This document shows positions 26,612 through 33,756 of a stretch of DNA of 64,000 nucleotides, one piece after another (the stretch's first letter is position 1; each line of letters starts with the position of its first letter). Made by a program: the position numbers and the translations under genes. The stretch is taken from IMG/VR virus record IMGVR_UViG_3300032217_000845, positions 1 to 64,000 of that record; one strand, given 5' to 3'. The stretch comes from a virus. The notes beneath the pieces are model-generated. The model made no database searches, had not been told where the DNA came from, and saw nothing but the letters and a program-made list of their open reading frames with translations.

Positions 26612-28645
26612 ATGTTCTCATTTAAACTAAATGAAGAGTTCGTGGCGGAGTACAAGCAAAAAGAATCACCTTTCGGATACAAAGATGCCGCTGGCAACTC
26701 TGTAGGCGAAATAACTTTCTTGCGCACGTACTCACGCAAAAAAGAAGACGGAACTAAGGAAACTTGGTCTGAAGTATGTGAGCGTGTGACTAATGGCACA
26801 TACTCAATCCAGAAGGACCACGCTAAGCAGAACCGCTTACCATGGTCAGATGCTAAGGCTGCTGCCTCAGCTAAGGAGTTCTTTGACTCCCTGTTCAATC
26901 TAAAGTGGTCTCCTCCAGGTCGTGGACTCTGGGTTATGGGAACCAACATTGTAAACGTTCAGAAGAACTCGGCTGCTCTGCAGAACTGCGCTTTTGTGTC
27001 TACTTTAGAAATGACTAAGGCAAACCCTGGTAAGCCTTTTGCGTTCCTTATGGAAGCATCGATGCTCGGTGTTGGTGTTGGGTTCGATGACAAGGGTGCA
27101 GATAAGAACTTTGAAATTTACACTCCAGGGGCTGCTCAGACCTACGTTATCCCAGATACCCGCGAAGGTTGGCAGGAGAGCACCGTTGCTCTAATTAACT
27201 CATACCTAAAAGCAGACCAAGCAAGCATTGAGTTTGACTACAGCGAGATTCGTCCTTATGGTGCAACTATTGCAACCTTTGGTGGAACTGCTTCAGGCCC
27301 AGACCCGTTGGTTGCACTACACGACAAGATTCGTGAAATCTTCAGTGGACGTGCTGGTCAGCTTTTGACTACTGTTGATATTGCTGACATTGGTAACCTA
27401 ATCGGTCGCTGTGTCGTATCTGGAAACGTTCGTCGTTCAGCTGAGCTACTAATCGGTCGTATTGATGATGACAACTTCTTGAACCTCAAGAATATTGAGC
27501 AGTTCCCTGCTCGTAACTCTTATGACTCTGAAAATCCTGGCTGGGGCTGGATGTCAAACAACTCGGTCATGGTAAACGTTGGAACTGACTTCTCAAAGAT
27601 TATTGACGGAATCATCCGCAACGGTGAGCCCGGAGTTATCTGGGAAGACGTATCTAAGGCTTACGGTCGTCTAGGTGACCCAATCAACAACAAGGACCAC
27701 CGAATCATGGGCTATAACCCTTGTGCAGAGCAGTCACTAGAGAGCTACGAAATGTGTACTCTTGTTGAGACTTACCTAAACCGTCACGAAAGCAAGGAAG
27801 ACTACCTTCGCACTTTGAAGTTTGCCTACCTTTACGCTAAAACTGTAACTCTTCTTCCTACACACTGGGAGGAGACAAACGCAATCATGCAGCGTAACCG
27901 CCGTATTGGAACCTCGATGTCTGGTATTGCTAACTTTGCTGACCGTAAGGGTCTGCCAGAGCTACGTACTTGGATGGACGAAGGCTATGCGGTTGTCAAG
28001 AAGTATGACGTTACATACTCAGAGTGGTTAGGTATCCGTGAGTCAATCAAGACCACGACTGTCAAGCCATCGGGTACTGTATCTATTCTTGCTGGAGAGT
28101 CTCCGGGCGTTCACTGGACTCCGGGTGGTAAGTTCTTCAACCGTGCAATCCGTTTTGGAAATGATGACCCTATGTTGGCATTGTTCAAGATGGCTAACTA
28201 CACAGTTGAACCAGACGTATCTAACCCAGACCACACAACGGTTGTCTACTTCCCAATCAAGTCAGATGCGGAACGTGCAGAGCGCGATGTAACTATCTTT
28301 GAGAAGATGGCACTGGCTGCAACTGCTCAGCGTTACTGGTCAGATAACTCTGTATCTGTGACAATCTCGTTTGACCCTGATACAGAAGCACAGCACGTTG
28401 AGTCTGTATTGCACATGTACGATGGTCAGCTAAAGACTGTGTCATTCTTGCCGTCAGGCAACATGACCTATCCTCAGATGCCGTACACACAGATTACAGA
28501 GGAAGAGTACAACGAGTCAGTATCTAAGTTGTTCCCTATCTCTCTTGACGGCATCTACCAAGGTCTCGGAGTCGAGGCTGTTGGAGAGGCTTATTGCGTG
28601 ACAGACGCCTGTGAAATTAAGTTGATTGTAGAGAACCAGAAGTAA
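26612..28645 (+). CDS. nrdJ: Class II (adenosylcobalamin-dependent) ribonucleotide reductase
   Basis: 677 aa, typical of the monomeric B12-dependent triphosphate reductase. Hallmarks: NCAFVSTLEMT near the first active-site Cys, CVVSGNVRRSAELLIG, YNPCAEQSLESYEMCTLVET with the thiyl-radical and partner region around 370-385, KPSGTVSILAGESPGVHW, and C-terminal CVTDAC redox cysteines. It reduces ribonucleotides for phage DNA synthesis without oxygen or iron. Its stop overlaps the NrdH-like redoxin start (TAATG). SD AAGAAGG lies 11 bases upstream of the ATG. I see no cobalamin riboswitch in the short leader. Confidence 0.92.
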   Translation: MFSFKLNEEFVAEYKQKESPFGYKDAAGNSVGEITFLRTYSRKKEDGTKETWSEVCERVTNGTYSIQKDHAKQNRLPWSDAKAAASAKEFFDSLFNLKWSPPGRGLWVMGTNIVNVQKNSAALQNCAFVSTLEMTKANPGKPFAFLMEASMLGVGVGFDDKGADKNFEIYTPGAAQTYVIPDTREGWQESTVALINSYLKADQASIEFDYSEIRPYGATIATFGGTASGPDPLVALHDKIREIFSGRAGQLLTTVDIADIGNLIGRCVVSGNVRRSAELLIGRIDDDNFLNLKNIEQFPARNSYDSENPGWGWMSNNSVMVNVGTDFSKIIDGIIRNGEPGVIWEDVSKAYGRLGDPINNKDHRIMGYNPCAEQSLESYEMCTLVETYLNRHESKEDYLRTLKFAYLYAKTVTLLPTHWEETNAIMQRNRRIGTSMSGIANFADRKGLPELRTWMDEGYAVVKKYDVTYSEWLGIRESIKTTTVKPSGTVSILAGESPGVHWTPGGKFFNRAIRFGNDDPMLALFKMANYTVEPDVSNPDHTTVVYFPIKSDAERAERDVTIFEKMALAATAQRYWSDNSVSVTISFDPDTEAQHVESVLHMYDGQLKTVSFLPSGNMTYPQMPYTQITEEEYNESVSKLFPISLDGIYQGLGVEAVGEAYCVTDACEIKLIVENQK

Positions 28646-28863
28646 TGGTAACCGTATACAGCAACCCAAACTGCACTGCGTGTGAGCAGACTAAGCGATT
28701 CCTTACTGTAAAAGGCGTTGTCTTTGAGTCCAAGATGATTTCAGAAAGCCCTGAAGTCTTTGCTCTGATTGAGGAGAAAGGCTACACGGCTGCCCCTGTC
28801 GTAGTTGTCGGAGACGACAGCTGGTCTGGATTCCGTCTAGAGAAGCTAAGCACTTTAATTTAG
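28645..28863 (+). CDS. nrdH: Glutaredoxin-like NrdH redoxin
   Basis: 72 aa, VYSNPNCTACEQTKRFL with redox CxxC at residues 10-13, cis-Pro APVVVV and WSGFRLEKL, the C-terminal signature of NrdH. NrdH feeds electrons to ribonucleotide reductase; the start is coupled (TAATG) to the reductase gene, supporting the pairing. A strong terminator follows at 28886. Confidence 0.9.
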   Translation: MVTVYSNPNCTACEQTKRFLTVKGVVFESKMISESPEVFALIEEKGYTAAPVVVVGDDSWSGFRLEKLSTLI

Positions 28864-28885
28864 TAACCCTAGTAGCCACTGAGAG

Positions 28886-28912
28886 CCCCTTCTTCGGAAG
28901 GGGTTTTCTTTC
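28886..28912 (+). terminator. Intrinsic terminator after nrdJ-nrdH
   Basis: CCCCTTC-TTCG-GAAGGGG (stable UUCG tetraloop) followed by TTTTCTTT. Confidence 0.8.
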
Positions 28913-28931
28913 ATCCTATAGAATTGAACGT

Positions 28932-29126
28932 ATGCCTACATACAAATACAAGTGCTCCAATGACGCTGAGCATACTCAAACCGATACTCGTTCTATCACA
29001 GCTCCTGAGCCAGAGGACTTGATTTGCGCTGAAGAGGGTTGCGGAGGTACAATGAATAAAGTATTTGGAGCCCCTAACATCGAGTTCAAAGGTGGAGGGT
29101 GGAGTACCAAAGAAACTTGGCGATAA
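28932..29126 (+). CDS. FmdB-type zinc ribbon protein
   Basis: MPTYKYKCSNDAEHTQ... ICAEEGCGGTMNKVFGAPNIEFKGGGW matches the FmdB putative regulatory family: C-x5-H and CxxxxC zinc ribbon, then FxGxGWxxTE-like end. 64 aa. A -10-like TATAGA at 28917-28922 puts the start very near the 5' end of its mRNA. Role unknown, possibly transcriptional. Confidence 0.8.
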   Translation: MPTYKYKCSNDAEHTQTDTRSITAPEPEDLICAEEGCGGTMNKVFGAPNIEFKGGGWSTKETWR

Positions 29127-29141
29127 CTATATAGGAGCGAC

Positions 29142-29456
29142 ATGAACGACATCTTCCCGAAGGACTATCCAGACTTCCAGGAATTTGGAGACCCTCCTTG
29201 TGCAGAGTCGTTCCCAGATGCGTTCTTTCCGGAGGACGCTCCCGAAGGTAGCTTGAGTAAACGAGGCACCTACCTTTATGAAAGAGAAGCTAAGACTATC
29301 TGTAGCTCCTGCCCGTACATGCGTGCATGTCTAGAGTACGCCCTAAAGAATCCTGATTTGATGGGTATTTGGGGTGGCAGTAACGATAGAGAGCGAAAAG
29401 CCCTCAGGAAAGGCATTCGAATTACCCTATCTATGCCTCCTAGTCGTAATCGATAA
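29142..29456 (+). CDS. WhiB-family protein
   Basis: 104 aa with Cys20, Cys54, Cys57 and Cys63 (C-x33-C-x2-C-x5-C) and LMGIWGGSNDRERKALRK, the Wbl [4Fe-4S] and G(I/V)WGG signatures. It is shorter than the WhiB-zinc ribbon fusion at 666. SD AGGAG lies eight bases before the ATG. Phage WhiBs can bind host sigma factor and repress host WhiB2 function. Confidence 0.9.
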   Translation: MNDIFPKDYPDFQEFGDPPCAESFPDAFFPEDAPEGSLSKRGTYLYEREAKTICSSCPYMRACLEYALKNPDLMGIWGGSNDRERKALRKGIRITLSMPPSRNR

Positions 29457-29525
29457 ATTGCGGTAGAATAGAAGTAGCTCTTGGGAGAGAGGGTCATTAA
29501 CCCTACTACTCTTTTGGGAGAAAAC

Positions 29526-29807
29526 ATGAACATTGCAAAAATGATTTTCAAGCGTACAATTGCGCTTGTAATCCTAAAAGTCAGTGCTGTTCTTGCTGCT
29601 GGTTCTATCGGTGGCGTTGAGCTTTGGCAGTCAGCCCTAATCGCAGCCTTTGTTGGAATTATGGAAGTTGCAGAATCGCTAGCTCGTGCTTACGTTGTTG
29701 ACGGAGTTCTAGACGAAGAAGAAATCAATGTTGCATTTGCTTCTTCAGCTGAAGCGGCTCTATCTGACACAAAGAAAAACAAAGTTTCTGACGACTCTGG
29801 TCTATAG
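29526..29807 (+). CDS. Putative holin / small membrane protein
   Basis: Start chosen at ATG 29526 (93 aa), preceded by TTGGGAG; a longer TTG frame from 29481 runs through the leader hairpin. Two hydrophobic segments (ALVILKVSAVLAAGSIG and ALIAAFVGIMEVAESL) and a charged C terminus resemble holins or related membrane proteins. The leader contains GGGT-CATTA-ACCC nested in AGTAG/CTACT at about 29474-29518. Not next to a lysin gene, so the holin role is tentative. Confidence 0.5.
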   Translation: MNIAKMIFKRTIALVILKVSAVLAAGSIGGVELWQSALIAAFVGIMEVAESLARAYVVDGVLDEEEINVAFASSAEAALSDTKKNKVSDDSGL

Positions 29808-29929
29808 TAACTAACTGACAGGTCCCTCCAAGTGATTGGGGGGATTTGTTGTTTTTGGTTTAGAGTTGTGTTAGCCTATCTTTGCTGCAACCCCGTGTGG
29901 GTGCGGAGCATTAATATTGGAGGAGCATC

Positions 29930-30163
29930 ATGGATTTTGAAGAGTGGCTTAAGTTTGGATTTGACCAAGGTTGGTGTGGTCCAGCAGTTTGCTATACGCA
30001 CGATGGGCTACCTACAACTCAGGCAGAAGACGAAGAGTTTGAAATGGGTGACCCATGCATTCATATTCTGCGTCTTTACGATGATGCTGAAGTAAAGCAA
30101 GCAGTTCAGGAAAACCACTCTCCGTCAGTGTGGCGTGCTACAAATAATGGAATTGATGTATAA
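29930..30163 (+). CDS. Hypothetical protein (77 aa)
   Basis: MDFEEWLKFGFDQGWCGPAVCYTHDGLPTT followed by an acidic part with DPCIHILRLYDD. Strong SD GGAGGAG precedes the ATG. Resembles small proteins common in actinophages; function unknown. Confidence 0.65.
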   Translation: MDFEEWLKFGFDQGWCGPAVCYTHDGLPTTQAEDEEFEMGDPCIHILRLYDDAEVKQAVQENHSPSVWRATNNGIDV

Positions 30164-30174
30164 TAGGAGTTATT

Positions 30175-30309
30175 ATGGCAAAAGGTAAGAGTGGCGCAAA
30201 GGCAGTACCAGAGGTAAAAAGTTCTGGTAGACAAAATGGTAAGGCGTCTAAAAAGCGTCCTAAGGTTTTTGATAAAGAAAAGCGTAAGCTAGTAACAAAA
30301 CAAAACTAA
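30175..30309 (+). CDS. Small very basic protein (44 aa)
   Basis: Frame starts MAKGKSGAKAVPEVKSSGRQ and ends KRKLVTKQN; Lys/Arg make up about a third. SD AGGAG is eight bases upstream. It lies between the 77-aa gene and tmRNA. A nucleic-acid-associated role is possible. Below usual length cut-offs. Confidence 0.55.
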   Translation: MAKGKSGAKAVPEVKSSGRQNGKASKKRPKVFDKEKRKLVTKQN

Positions 30310-30320
30310 ATAGTGAACAA

Positions 30321-30615
30321 GGGGATGACTGGTTTCGACAGTTGTCTTGATGTTAGTGAAGCAAGCAGAGATGACAGTATCTCTTGAATCTGTCAAAACA
30401 ATAAATGCTAATACATCTGCATACGCTCTAGCCGCGTGATTTAATCGCAACGCTTCGGCCCCTGACAAAGCACTAGTTCTAGGTGGGCAGTCAGGTTTTA
30501 AATAAGTAGAACAACCCCCTGCATTACCATTGCATTACCGTGGTTGGTAGAACCTAAGCTTGTAGAAGAATAACTGAATGTCCGCTGGACCGGGGTTCGA
30601 TTCCCCGCATCTCCA
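30321..30615 (+). ncRNA. ssrA: Transfer-messenger RNA (tmRNA)
   Basis: The 5' GGGGATG (30321) pairs with CATCTCC (30608-30614), TGGTTTCGAC follows the acceptor strand as in known tmRNAs, and GGTTCGATTCCCC forms the T-arm. The tag frame (30407-30439) reads ANTSAYALAA then TGA, ending in the ALAA degron. CCA is not encoded. tmRNA rescues stalled ribosomes; a phage copy may keep translation and proteolysis running late in infection. Downstream is another structured RNA, then tRNA-Asn. Confidence 0.95.
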
Positions 30616-30870
30616 CGCTTGTAGACAAAGGAGCGTAAAGCGGTCTACCCGTCCTAGGCAACGGAATCTTCAAGGACTGGCGTAGCCAAGGTGCTACGAG
30701 TCGATTCGGTAAGTAGTAGTCGGTAGTGCAAATCTACACAGTCCACTAAAGGCTCTTTACTGCTGAGTCCACAAGACCAACCAGCAGAGCGAAAGCTTGA
30801 GACGACTCGAAAGAGTGGGAACCTCTGGAACCAAGGTCCAAACTTGGGAAAAGTCAGTACTAGGTCTTCC
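30616..30870 (+). ncRNA. Candidate structured RNA between tmRNA and tRNA-Asn
   Basis: No convincing rightward gene lies here, but many exact helices do: 30621-30626/30643-30648; 30674-30679/30739-30744 enclosing 30681-30686/30693-30698 and 30723-30726/30734-30737; 30760-30765/30782-30787; 30805-30808/30813-30816 closed by a GAAA loop; 30831-30835/30843-30847. AAGACC (30773-30778), inside the 30760-30787 hairpin loop, pairs with GGTCTT (30863-30868), giving a pseudoknot. It matches no RNA family I can name (not RNase P, 6S or SRP). Could be cut from the tmRNA-tRNA transcript. Confidence 0.6.
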
Positions 30871-30872
30871 AA

Positions 30873-30944
30873 TGACCATTAGCTCAACGGCAGAGCAGAG
30901 AGCTGTTAACTCTAAGGTTCCTGGTTCGAATCCAGGATGGTCAG
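30873..30944 (+). tRNA. tRNA-Asn (anticodon GTT)
   Basis: TGACCAT/ATGGTCA acceptor stem, anticodon loop CTGTTAA with GTT, T-arm GGTTCGAATCC; discriminator G, CCA not encoded. 72 nt. The 27-43 pair of the anticodon stem is a G-A mismatch. Confidence 0.92.
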
Positions 30945-31016
30945 CAAATAAACTTGACATCTTGATTCATGTGTGCTAGCTTTTCCTTACACGTTAAATA
31001 CGTAGGAAGGAACGAC

Positions 31017-31244
31017 ATGGCGACACACGCTAAGGAGCTAAAAGAGCTCATAAAACAGGCCCAGAAGCAGGGCTGGATAATCACCCCAAATAACAAGAAC
31101 CACTACAAGTGGACTTCCCCTAGCGGAGCATTTTTCTTCTCTGCAGGAACACCCTCTGACTGGAGGGCACTAAAGTACATTGTGCAGTATCTTAGGAAGT
31201 ATGGGTTTGATGACCCGTCTAAGAAATCGAAGGGTAGTAAGTAA
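31017..31244 (+). CDS. HicA-like small protein
   Basis: Start at ATG 31017 with SD AGGAAGGAA. The 75-aa sequence KELKELIKQAQKQGWIITPN, then NHYKWTSPSGAFFFSAGTPSDWRALKYI, follows the dsRBD-like fold of HicA mRNA interferases, with a histidine in NHY where HicA has its catalytic His. No HicB antitoxin is adjacent, so it may be a stand-alone RNA-binding domain. Stop overlaps the next ATG (TAATG). Confidence 0.6.
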   Translation: MATHAKELKELIKQAQKQGWIITPNNKNHYKWTSPSGAFFFSAGTPSDWRALKYIVQYLRKYGFDDPSKKSKGSK

Positions 31245-31429
31245 TGGGTATTGACGCATATGACTACGGAATCAAAGACGGTATAGCTGCTGAACGCAAG
31301 CGTATCCGTGATTGGGTTGAGAGCAACAGACGTGCTTTTGAGCTGGACGATGATGTATTTATCTATCGTGACAGCTTCGGCTCCGAAGACCTGTTGAGGT
31401 TTATTGATAGTGGGGAGCAACCAGAATGA
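31244..31429 (+). CDS. Hypothetical protein (61 aa)
   Basis: MGIDAYDYGIKDGIAAERKRIRDWVES is a charged helix. Coupled on both sides by start/stop overlaps (TAATG upstream, ATGA downstream). Resembles the 71-aa protein at 31944 in its YxxGxxDxxxERI core, so the two may be diverged duplicates. No function known. Confidence 0.55.
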   Translation: MGIDAYDYGIKDGIAAERKRIRDWVESNRRAFELDDDVFIYRDSFGSEDLLRFIDSGEQPE

Positions 31430-31578
31430 GTACACCTGTAAAGATTGCATGGGCACTATTTGCTGCTGCTTTAATCTGGATTGGGGCTGCTAGTGGTCAG
31501 GGTCCAACTAACTGCTGGGACCAGTACCAGACCGAAGATGAAGCCATCATGCATTGCGAGAATCACGATGACAACTGA
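31426..31578 (+). CDS. Small secreted or membrane-anchored protein (50 aa)
   Basis: MSTPVKIAWALFAAALIWIGAAS is a signal peptide or one membrane helix; the remainder has two cysteines and acidic residues. ATGA overlap with the previous gene and 11-bp overlap with the next support it as real. Lysis or membrane role possible, unproven. Confidence 0.5.
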   Translation: MSTPVKIAWALFAAALIWIGAASGQGPTNCWDQYQTEDEAIMHCENHDDN

Positions 31579-31711
31579 AGAAATCGTCCTTAGAGTCTTT
31601 TTGACTTATTTAGCTATCTTTGGTATATTCAATCTAGGTGGTCTTATCTACCTTAGGCTGTTCGTAGCTAAGAAAGAAAAAACCCCTGTAACTAGGCGTA
31701 CTAAAGCCTGA
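31568..31711 (+). CDS. Small single-pass membrane protein (47 aa)
   Basis: MTTEEIVLRVFLTYLAIFGIF continues into a hydrophobic stretch of about 25 residues and a basic end KKEKTPVTRRTKA, implying the C terminus in the cytoplasm. Starts inside the preceding small gene. Function unknown. Confidence 0.5.
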   Translation: MTTEEIVLRVFLTYLAIFGIFNLGGLIYLRLFVAKKEKTPVTRRTKA

Positions 31712-31804
31712 CGTTGTATAAACTTAGGTTTAAAGTTATACAGGAGACTGTCCGATATATTGTGTACGAAGTTAGTACCTTAGTCAAGTAAAAGGAGACA
31801 TAGC

Positions 31805-31951
31805 ATGACAGAGCCCAAAAAAGACTATGACCGCATAATTAAAGAGATTCGCTTAGATAGGGATATGAAAAAGAAGCGTCTATTTGAGCAAGCCAAACGA
31901 GCCCGTAAGAATAAAACCGTCGCCGCAAGTAAGGAAGAAACGAATGAGTAA
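31805..31951 (+). CDS. Small charged helical protein (48 aa)
   Basis: MTEPKKDYDRIIKEIRLDRD then a Lys/Arg-rich helix and TVAASKEETNE. SD AAAGGAG lies 10 bases upstream. It carries the first copy of the recurrent GTCGMCGCMAGTA motif. Its end overlaps the next gene by 8 bp. Confidence 0.5.
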   Translation: MTEPKKDYDRIIKEIRLDRDMKKKRLFEQAKRARKNKTVAASKEETNE

Positions 31952-32159
31952 ACCAAATAGTGCTGCTCGTAATACCATGAGTAAGCTTGAACGCCAATGT
32001 TATGACTGGGGATTTGAAGATGCTGAGGAACGCATCATCAAATTGCTAGAGGAACTCAAAGAGTTTTGGTCAGAAAAAATGACTCTTGAATATGGCGAAG
32101 CAACAATGATTAATGTAGATGAAGCAATTGCTCTTATTAAAGGAGAAACCAATGTCTGA
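31944..32159 (+). CDS. Hypothetical helical protein (71 aa)
   Basis: Start ATG 31944 is within the previous gene, with GGAAG upstream. LERQCYDWGFEDAEERIIKLLEELKEFW is a charged helical region. Overlaps the following zinc-type gene by 8 bp. No family. Confidence 0.5.
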   Translation: MSKPNSAARNTMSKLERQCYDWGFEDAEERIIKLLEELKEFWSEKMTLEYGEATMINVDEAIALIKGETNV

Positions 32160-32322
32160 TGGATGGACATGTGCAATCTGCAACACCCGACTAAGCACCA
32201 ATAGCAACAGTGCCCACAGTGTAGCTTTTGACCTGGAGATTATCTCTCACGCTAAGGGTCACGAATGTACCTGTGCTGATGGTGCTGATAAGTGCTTGCG
32301 ATGCGAGCTGATGAACCAATGA
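32152..32322 (+). CDS. Small zinc-finger-like protein (56 aa)
   Basis: ATG 32152 follows AAAGGAGAAACC. WTCAICNTRLST and ECTCADGADKCLRCE supply CxxC pairs plus His, suggesting one or two zinc sites. Coupled to the next gene (ATGA). Function unknown. Confidence 0.55.
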   Translation: MSDGWTCAICNTRLSTNSNSAHSVAFDLEIISHAKGHECTCADGADKCLRCELMNQ

Positions 32323-32543
32323 GAGAGTACGAGCTTGACTGTATCCATGGGGTAGGTCACTCTGCTGGGCTACATGGCTGTGACGGCTGCTGTTTACATC
32401 TTACTAAGGCACTTGCTGATAGGGAGATTAGGGCACAGGCTTTGCTGGCTGCTGCTTACATGATTGGCTCTAAGGGAATGCCAAATGACGCTATTATCGA
32501 TATGGCGGAGAAGTTCGTCAAATACATTAAGGAAGGTGCCTAA
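32319..32543 (+). CDS. Small Cys/His-rich protein (74 aa)
   Basis: Start ATG 32319 overlaps the preceding TGA. CIHGVGHSAGLHGCDGCCLHL is a dense Cys/His N terminus likely to bind metal; the rest is helical. Stop overlaps the next start (TAATG). Confidence 0.55.
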   Translation: MREYELDCIHGVGHSAGLHGCDGCCLHLTKALADREIRAQALLAAAYMIGSKGMPNDAIIDMAEKFVKYIKEGA

Positions 32544-32692
32544 TGGAACCTGAAAACGTCGACGCCAGTATTGATGCTTTACTAGAGCGAATTGAGTTGG
32601 TAGGTGTTGAATTAGAGGTCCTAAGAGAACGTACTGCTTCTCTGAGTGATAGACTGACTTTGCTACAAATGGAAGTAAATGAAGACTTCTAG
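32543..32692 (+). CDS. Small coiled-coil protein (49 aa)
   Basis: MEPENVDASIDALLERIELV, then a leucine heptad helix to the end. Contains the best copy of the in-frame GTCGACGCCAGTA motif at 32557-32570. Overlaps the next gene by 14 bp. Confidence 0.5.
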   Translation: MEPENVDASIDALLERIELVGVELEVLRERTASLSDRLTLLQMEVNEDF

Positions 32693-32801
32693 CTACAAAG
32701 GATACCCTTGTCGAAAGCATGGGATAAGATTTAAAGGAAGTTACTGCCCTAGGTGTTATAAAGAACGCCGACAAGCAGAAACCTCTAATTTGCCCCGATA
32801 G
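32679..32801 (+). CDS. Small zinc-ribbon-like protein (40 aa) running into tRNA-Thr
   Basis: MKTSSYKGYPCRKHGIRFKG followed by YCPRCYKERR gives C-x2-H...CxxC, a minimal zinc ribbon. Start lies in the previous gene; the stop TAG (32799-32801) lies inside the tRNA-Thr gene, whose 5' end begins at 32792. Processing of the tRNA would truncate this message, which could matter for expression. Confidence 0.5.
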   Translation: MKTSSYKGYPCRKHGIRFKGSYCPRCYKERRQAETSNLPR

Positions 32802-32863
32802 CTCAACGGTAGAGCACCGCTCTTGTAAAGCGGGGGTTGTGGTCTCGGAATCCACTCGGGGCT
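32792..32863 (+). tRNA. tRNA-Thr (anticodon TGT), atypical T-arm
   Basis: GCCCCGA/TCGGGGC acceptor stem, GCTC/GAGC D-stem and CCGCT-CTTGTAA-AGCGG anticodon arm with TGT are perfect. The T-arm GTGGT-CTCGGAA-TCCAC has a T-T mismatch at the top of the stem and lacks the usual TTCRA loop. It may be degenerate or need an unusual fold. Confidence 0.75.
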
Positions 32864-32888
32864 CTCAAAAACAAACATAGGAGAAATA

Positions 32889-33104
32889 ATGGAAGACCTA
32901 ACGACAATGGTAGGTAAGCACGTAACAATCTGGTGGAACTCCACTGCGTATAGAAACGTGAAGGCAGAAGACCTACTAGTACCTATAAGTCATGGTTATG
33001 GTGTTGTAGAGAACGAGAATAACTTTGGTATCTCTATCCACAATGAGAATGACCAGCATGTGTTTATTCCGTGGAACGCAATTGCTTCGATTACATTTAA
33101 CTAA
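32889..33104 (+). CDS. Hypothetical protein (71 aa), SH3/Sm-like barrel
   Basis: MVGKHVTIWWNSTAYRNVKAEDL ... VFIPWNAIASITF is an all-beta pattern similar to small Sm-like or SH3-like barrels. SD AGGAGAAA is seven bases upstream. Function unknown. Confidence 0.55.
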   Translation: MEDLTTMVGKHVTIWWNSTAYRNVKAEDLLVPISHGYGVVENENNFGISIHNENDQHVFIPWNAIASITFN

Positions 33105-33110
33105 TTAAGG

Positions 33111-33190
33111 TATAATAAGTTTAGATACGCCAATTGGGTATCTATAAATCAGCTGGTCTTCGGACAGCGAAGACTGGCACAAATCACGTC
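33111..33190 (+). promoter_or_regulatory. Promoter and structured leader of hsp20
   Basis: Perfect -10 TATAAT at 33111-33116 with no clear -35. Two hairpins follow: AGATAC/GTATCT (33123-33128/33138-33143) and GTCTTCG/CGAAGAC (33156-33162/33168-33174). The ribosome site AAGGAGTG near 33192 is outside both stems, so this is not a simple thermosensor. Confidence 0.55.
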
Positions 33191-33201
33191 TAAGGAGTGA
33201 A

Positions 33202-33702
33202 ATGAGCAATACAAATAACTGGCCTAAAAACCCGTACCCAGAAAAAGATGGTCCCTGGTCAAACCTAAAGAAACCAGAACCAAAGGTTCTAACTATTCAG
33301 GACCTCTTCCCACGCATTGAGCGTTGGGGAATCGGATGGAGCCCCGTGCTTCAGACCCTCAAAACAATCTCGGATATCAAGCCGACCTACCCGCCGTATG
33401 ACATTATCCGCAAGGAAGATGACTATACAATCGTGGTGGCTGTTGCTGGTATCAAGAAGCATGAGCTTCAGATTACTCTTGATGGTCAGAGCCTTATCGT
33501 CGCCGCAGGTACTGATACATCAGAAGAACTTGTAGGTGAGGTAGTCCACCATGGAATTGCACAGCGGGACTTCAAACTAACCTTTGCGCTCGCAGAGCAT
33601 GTAGTTGTAAAGTCTGCTGGACTGGAGGATGGGCTTCTTACTATCAAGTTGAAGCTTGAGCTTCCAAAGCACTTGGAGCCTAAGACAATCAAGATTGACT
33701 AA
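33202..33702 (+). CDS. Hsp20/alpha-crystallin small heat-shock protein
   Basis: 166 aa. The alpha-crystallin domain spans about 70-160: YDIIRKEDDYTIVVAVAGIKKHELQITLDGQSLIV, then HHGIAQRDFKLTFALAEHVVVKSAGLEDGLLTIKL with the conserved L-x-N/D-G-L-L motif. The N-terminal extension TIQDLFPRIERWG is typical. A holdase chaperone, perhaps protecting virion assembly or host proteins. Has its own promoter, leader and terminator. Confidence 0.9.
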   Translation: MSNTNNWPKNPYPEKDGPWSNLKKPEPKVLTIQDLFPRIERWGIGWSPVLQTLKTISDIKPTYPPYDIIRKEDDYTIVVAVAGIKKHELQITLDGQSLIVAAGTDTSEELVGEVVHHGIAQRDFKLTFALAEHVVVKSAGLEDGLLTIKLKLELPKHLEPKTIKID

Positions 33703-33716
33703 TAGCTCTTTGAAGA

Positions 33717-33741
33717 CCCCTCGCTTAGGCGGGGGGTTTTC
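33717..33741 (+). terminator. Intrinsic terminator after hsp20
   Basis: CCCCTCGC-TTAG-GCGGGGGG followed by TTTTC. Confidence 0.75.
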
Positions 33742-33756
33742 TATTAGGATTGATAT

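Noticed and set aside
29832-30095. 87-codon rightward frame before the 77-aa gene
   Set aside because: Hydrophobic, Cys-rich low-quality frame overlapping a better gene that has a GGAGGAG ribosome site at 29930.
30654-30960. Leftward open frames of 67-72 codons over the candidate RNA and tRNA-Asn
   Set aside because: They run antisense to the tRNA gene and helices, have no ribosome site and lie on the strand opposite to all neighbouring genes; best explained by RNA structure.
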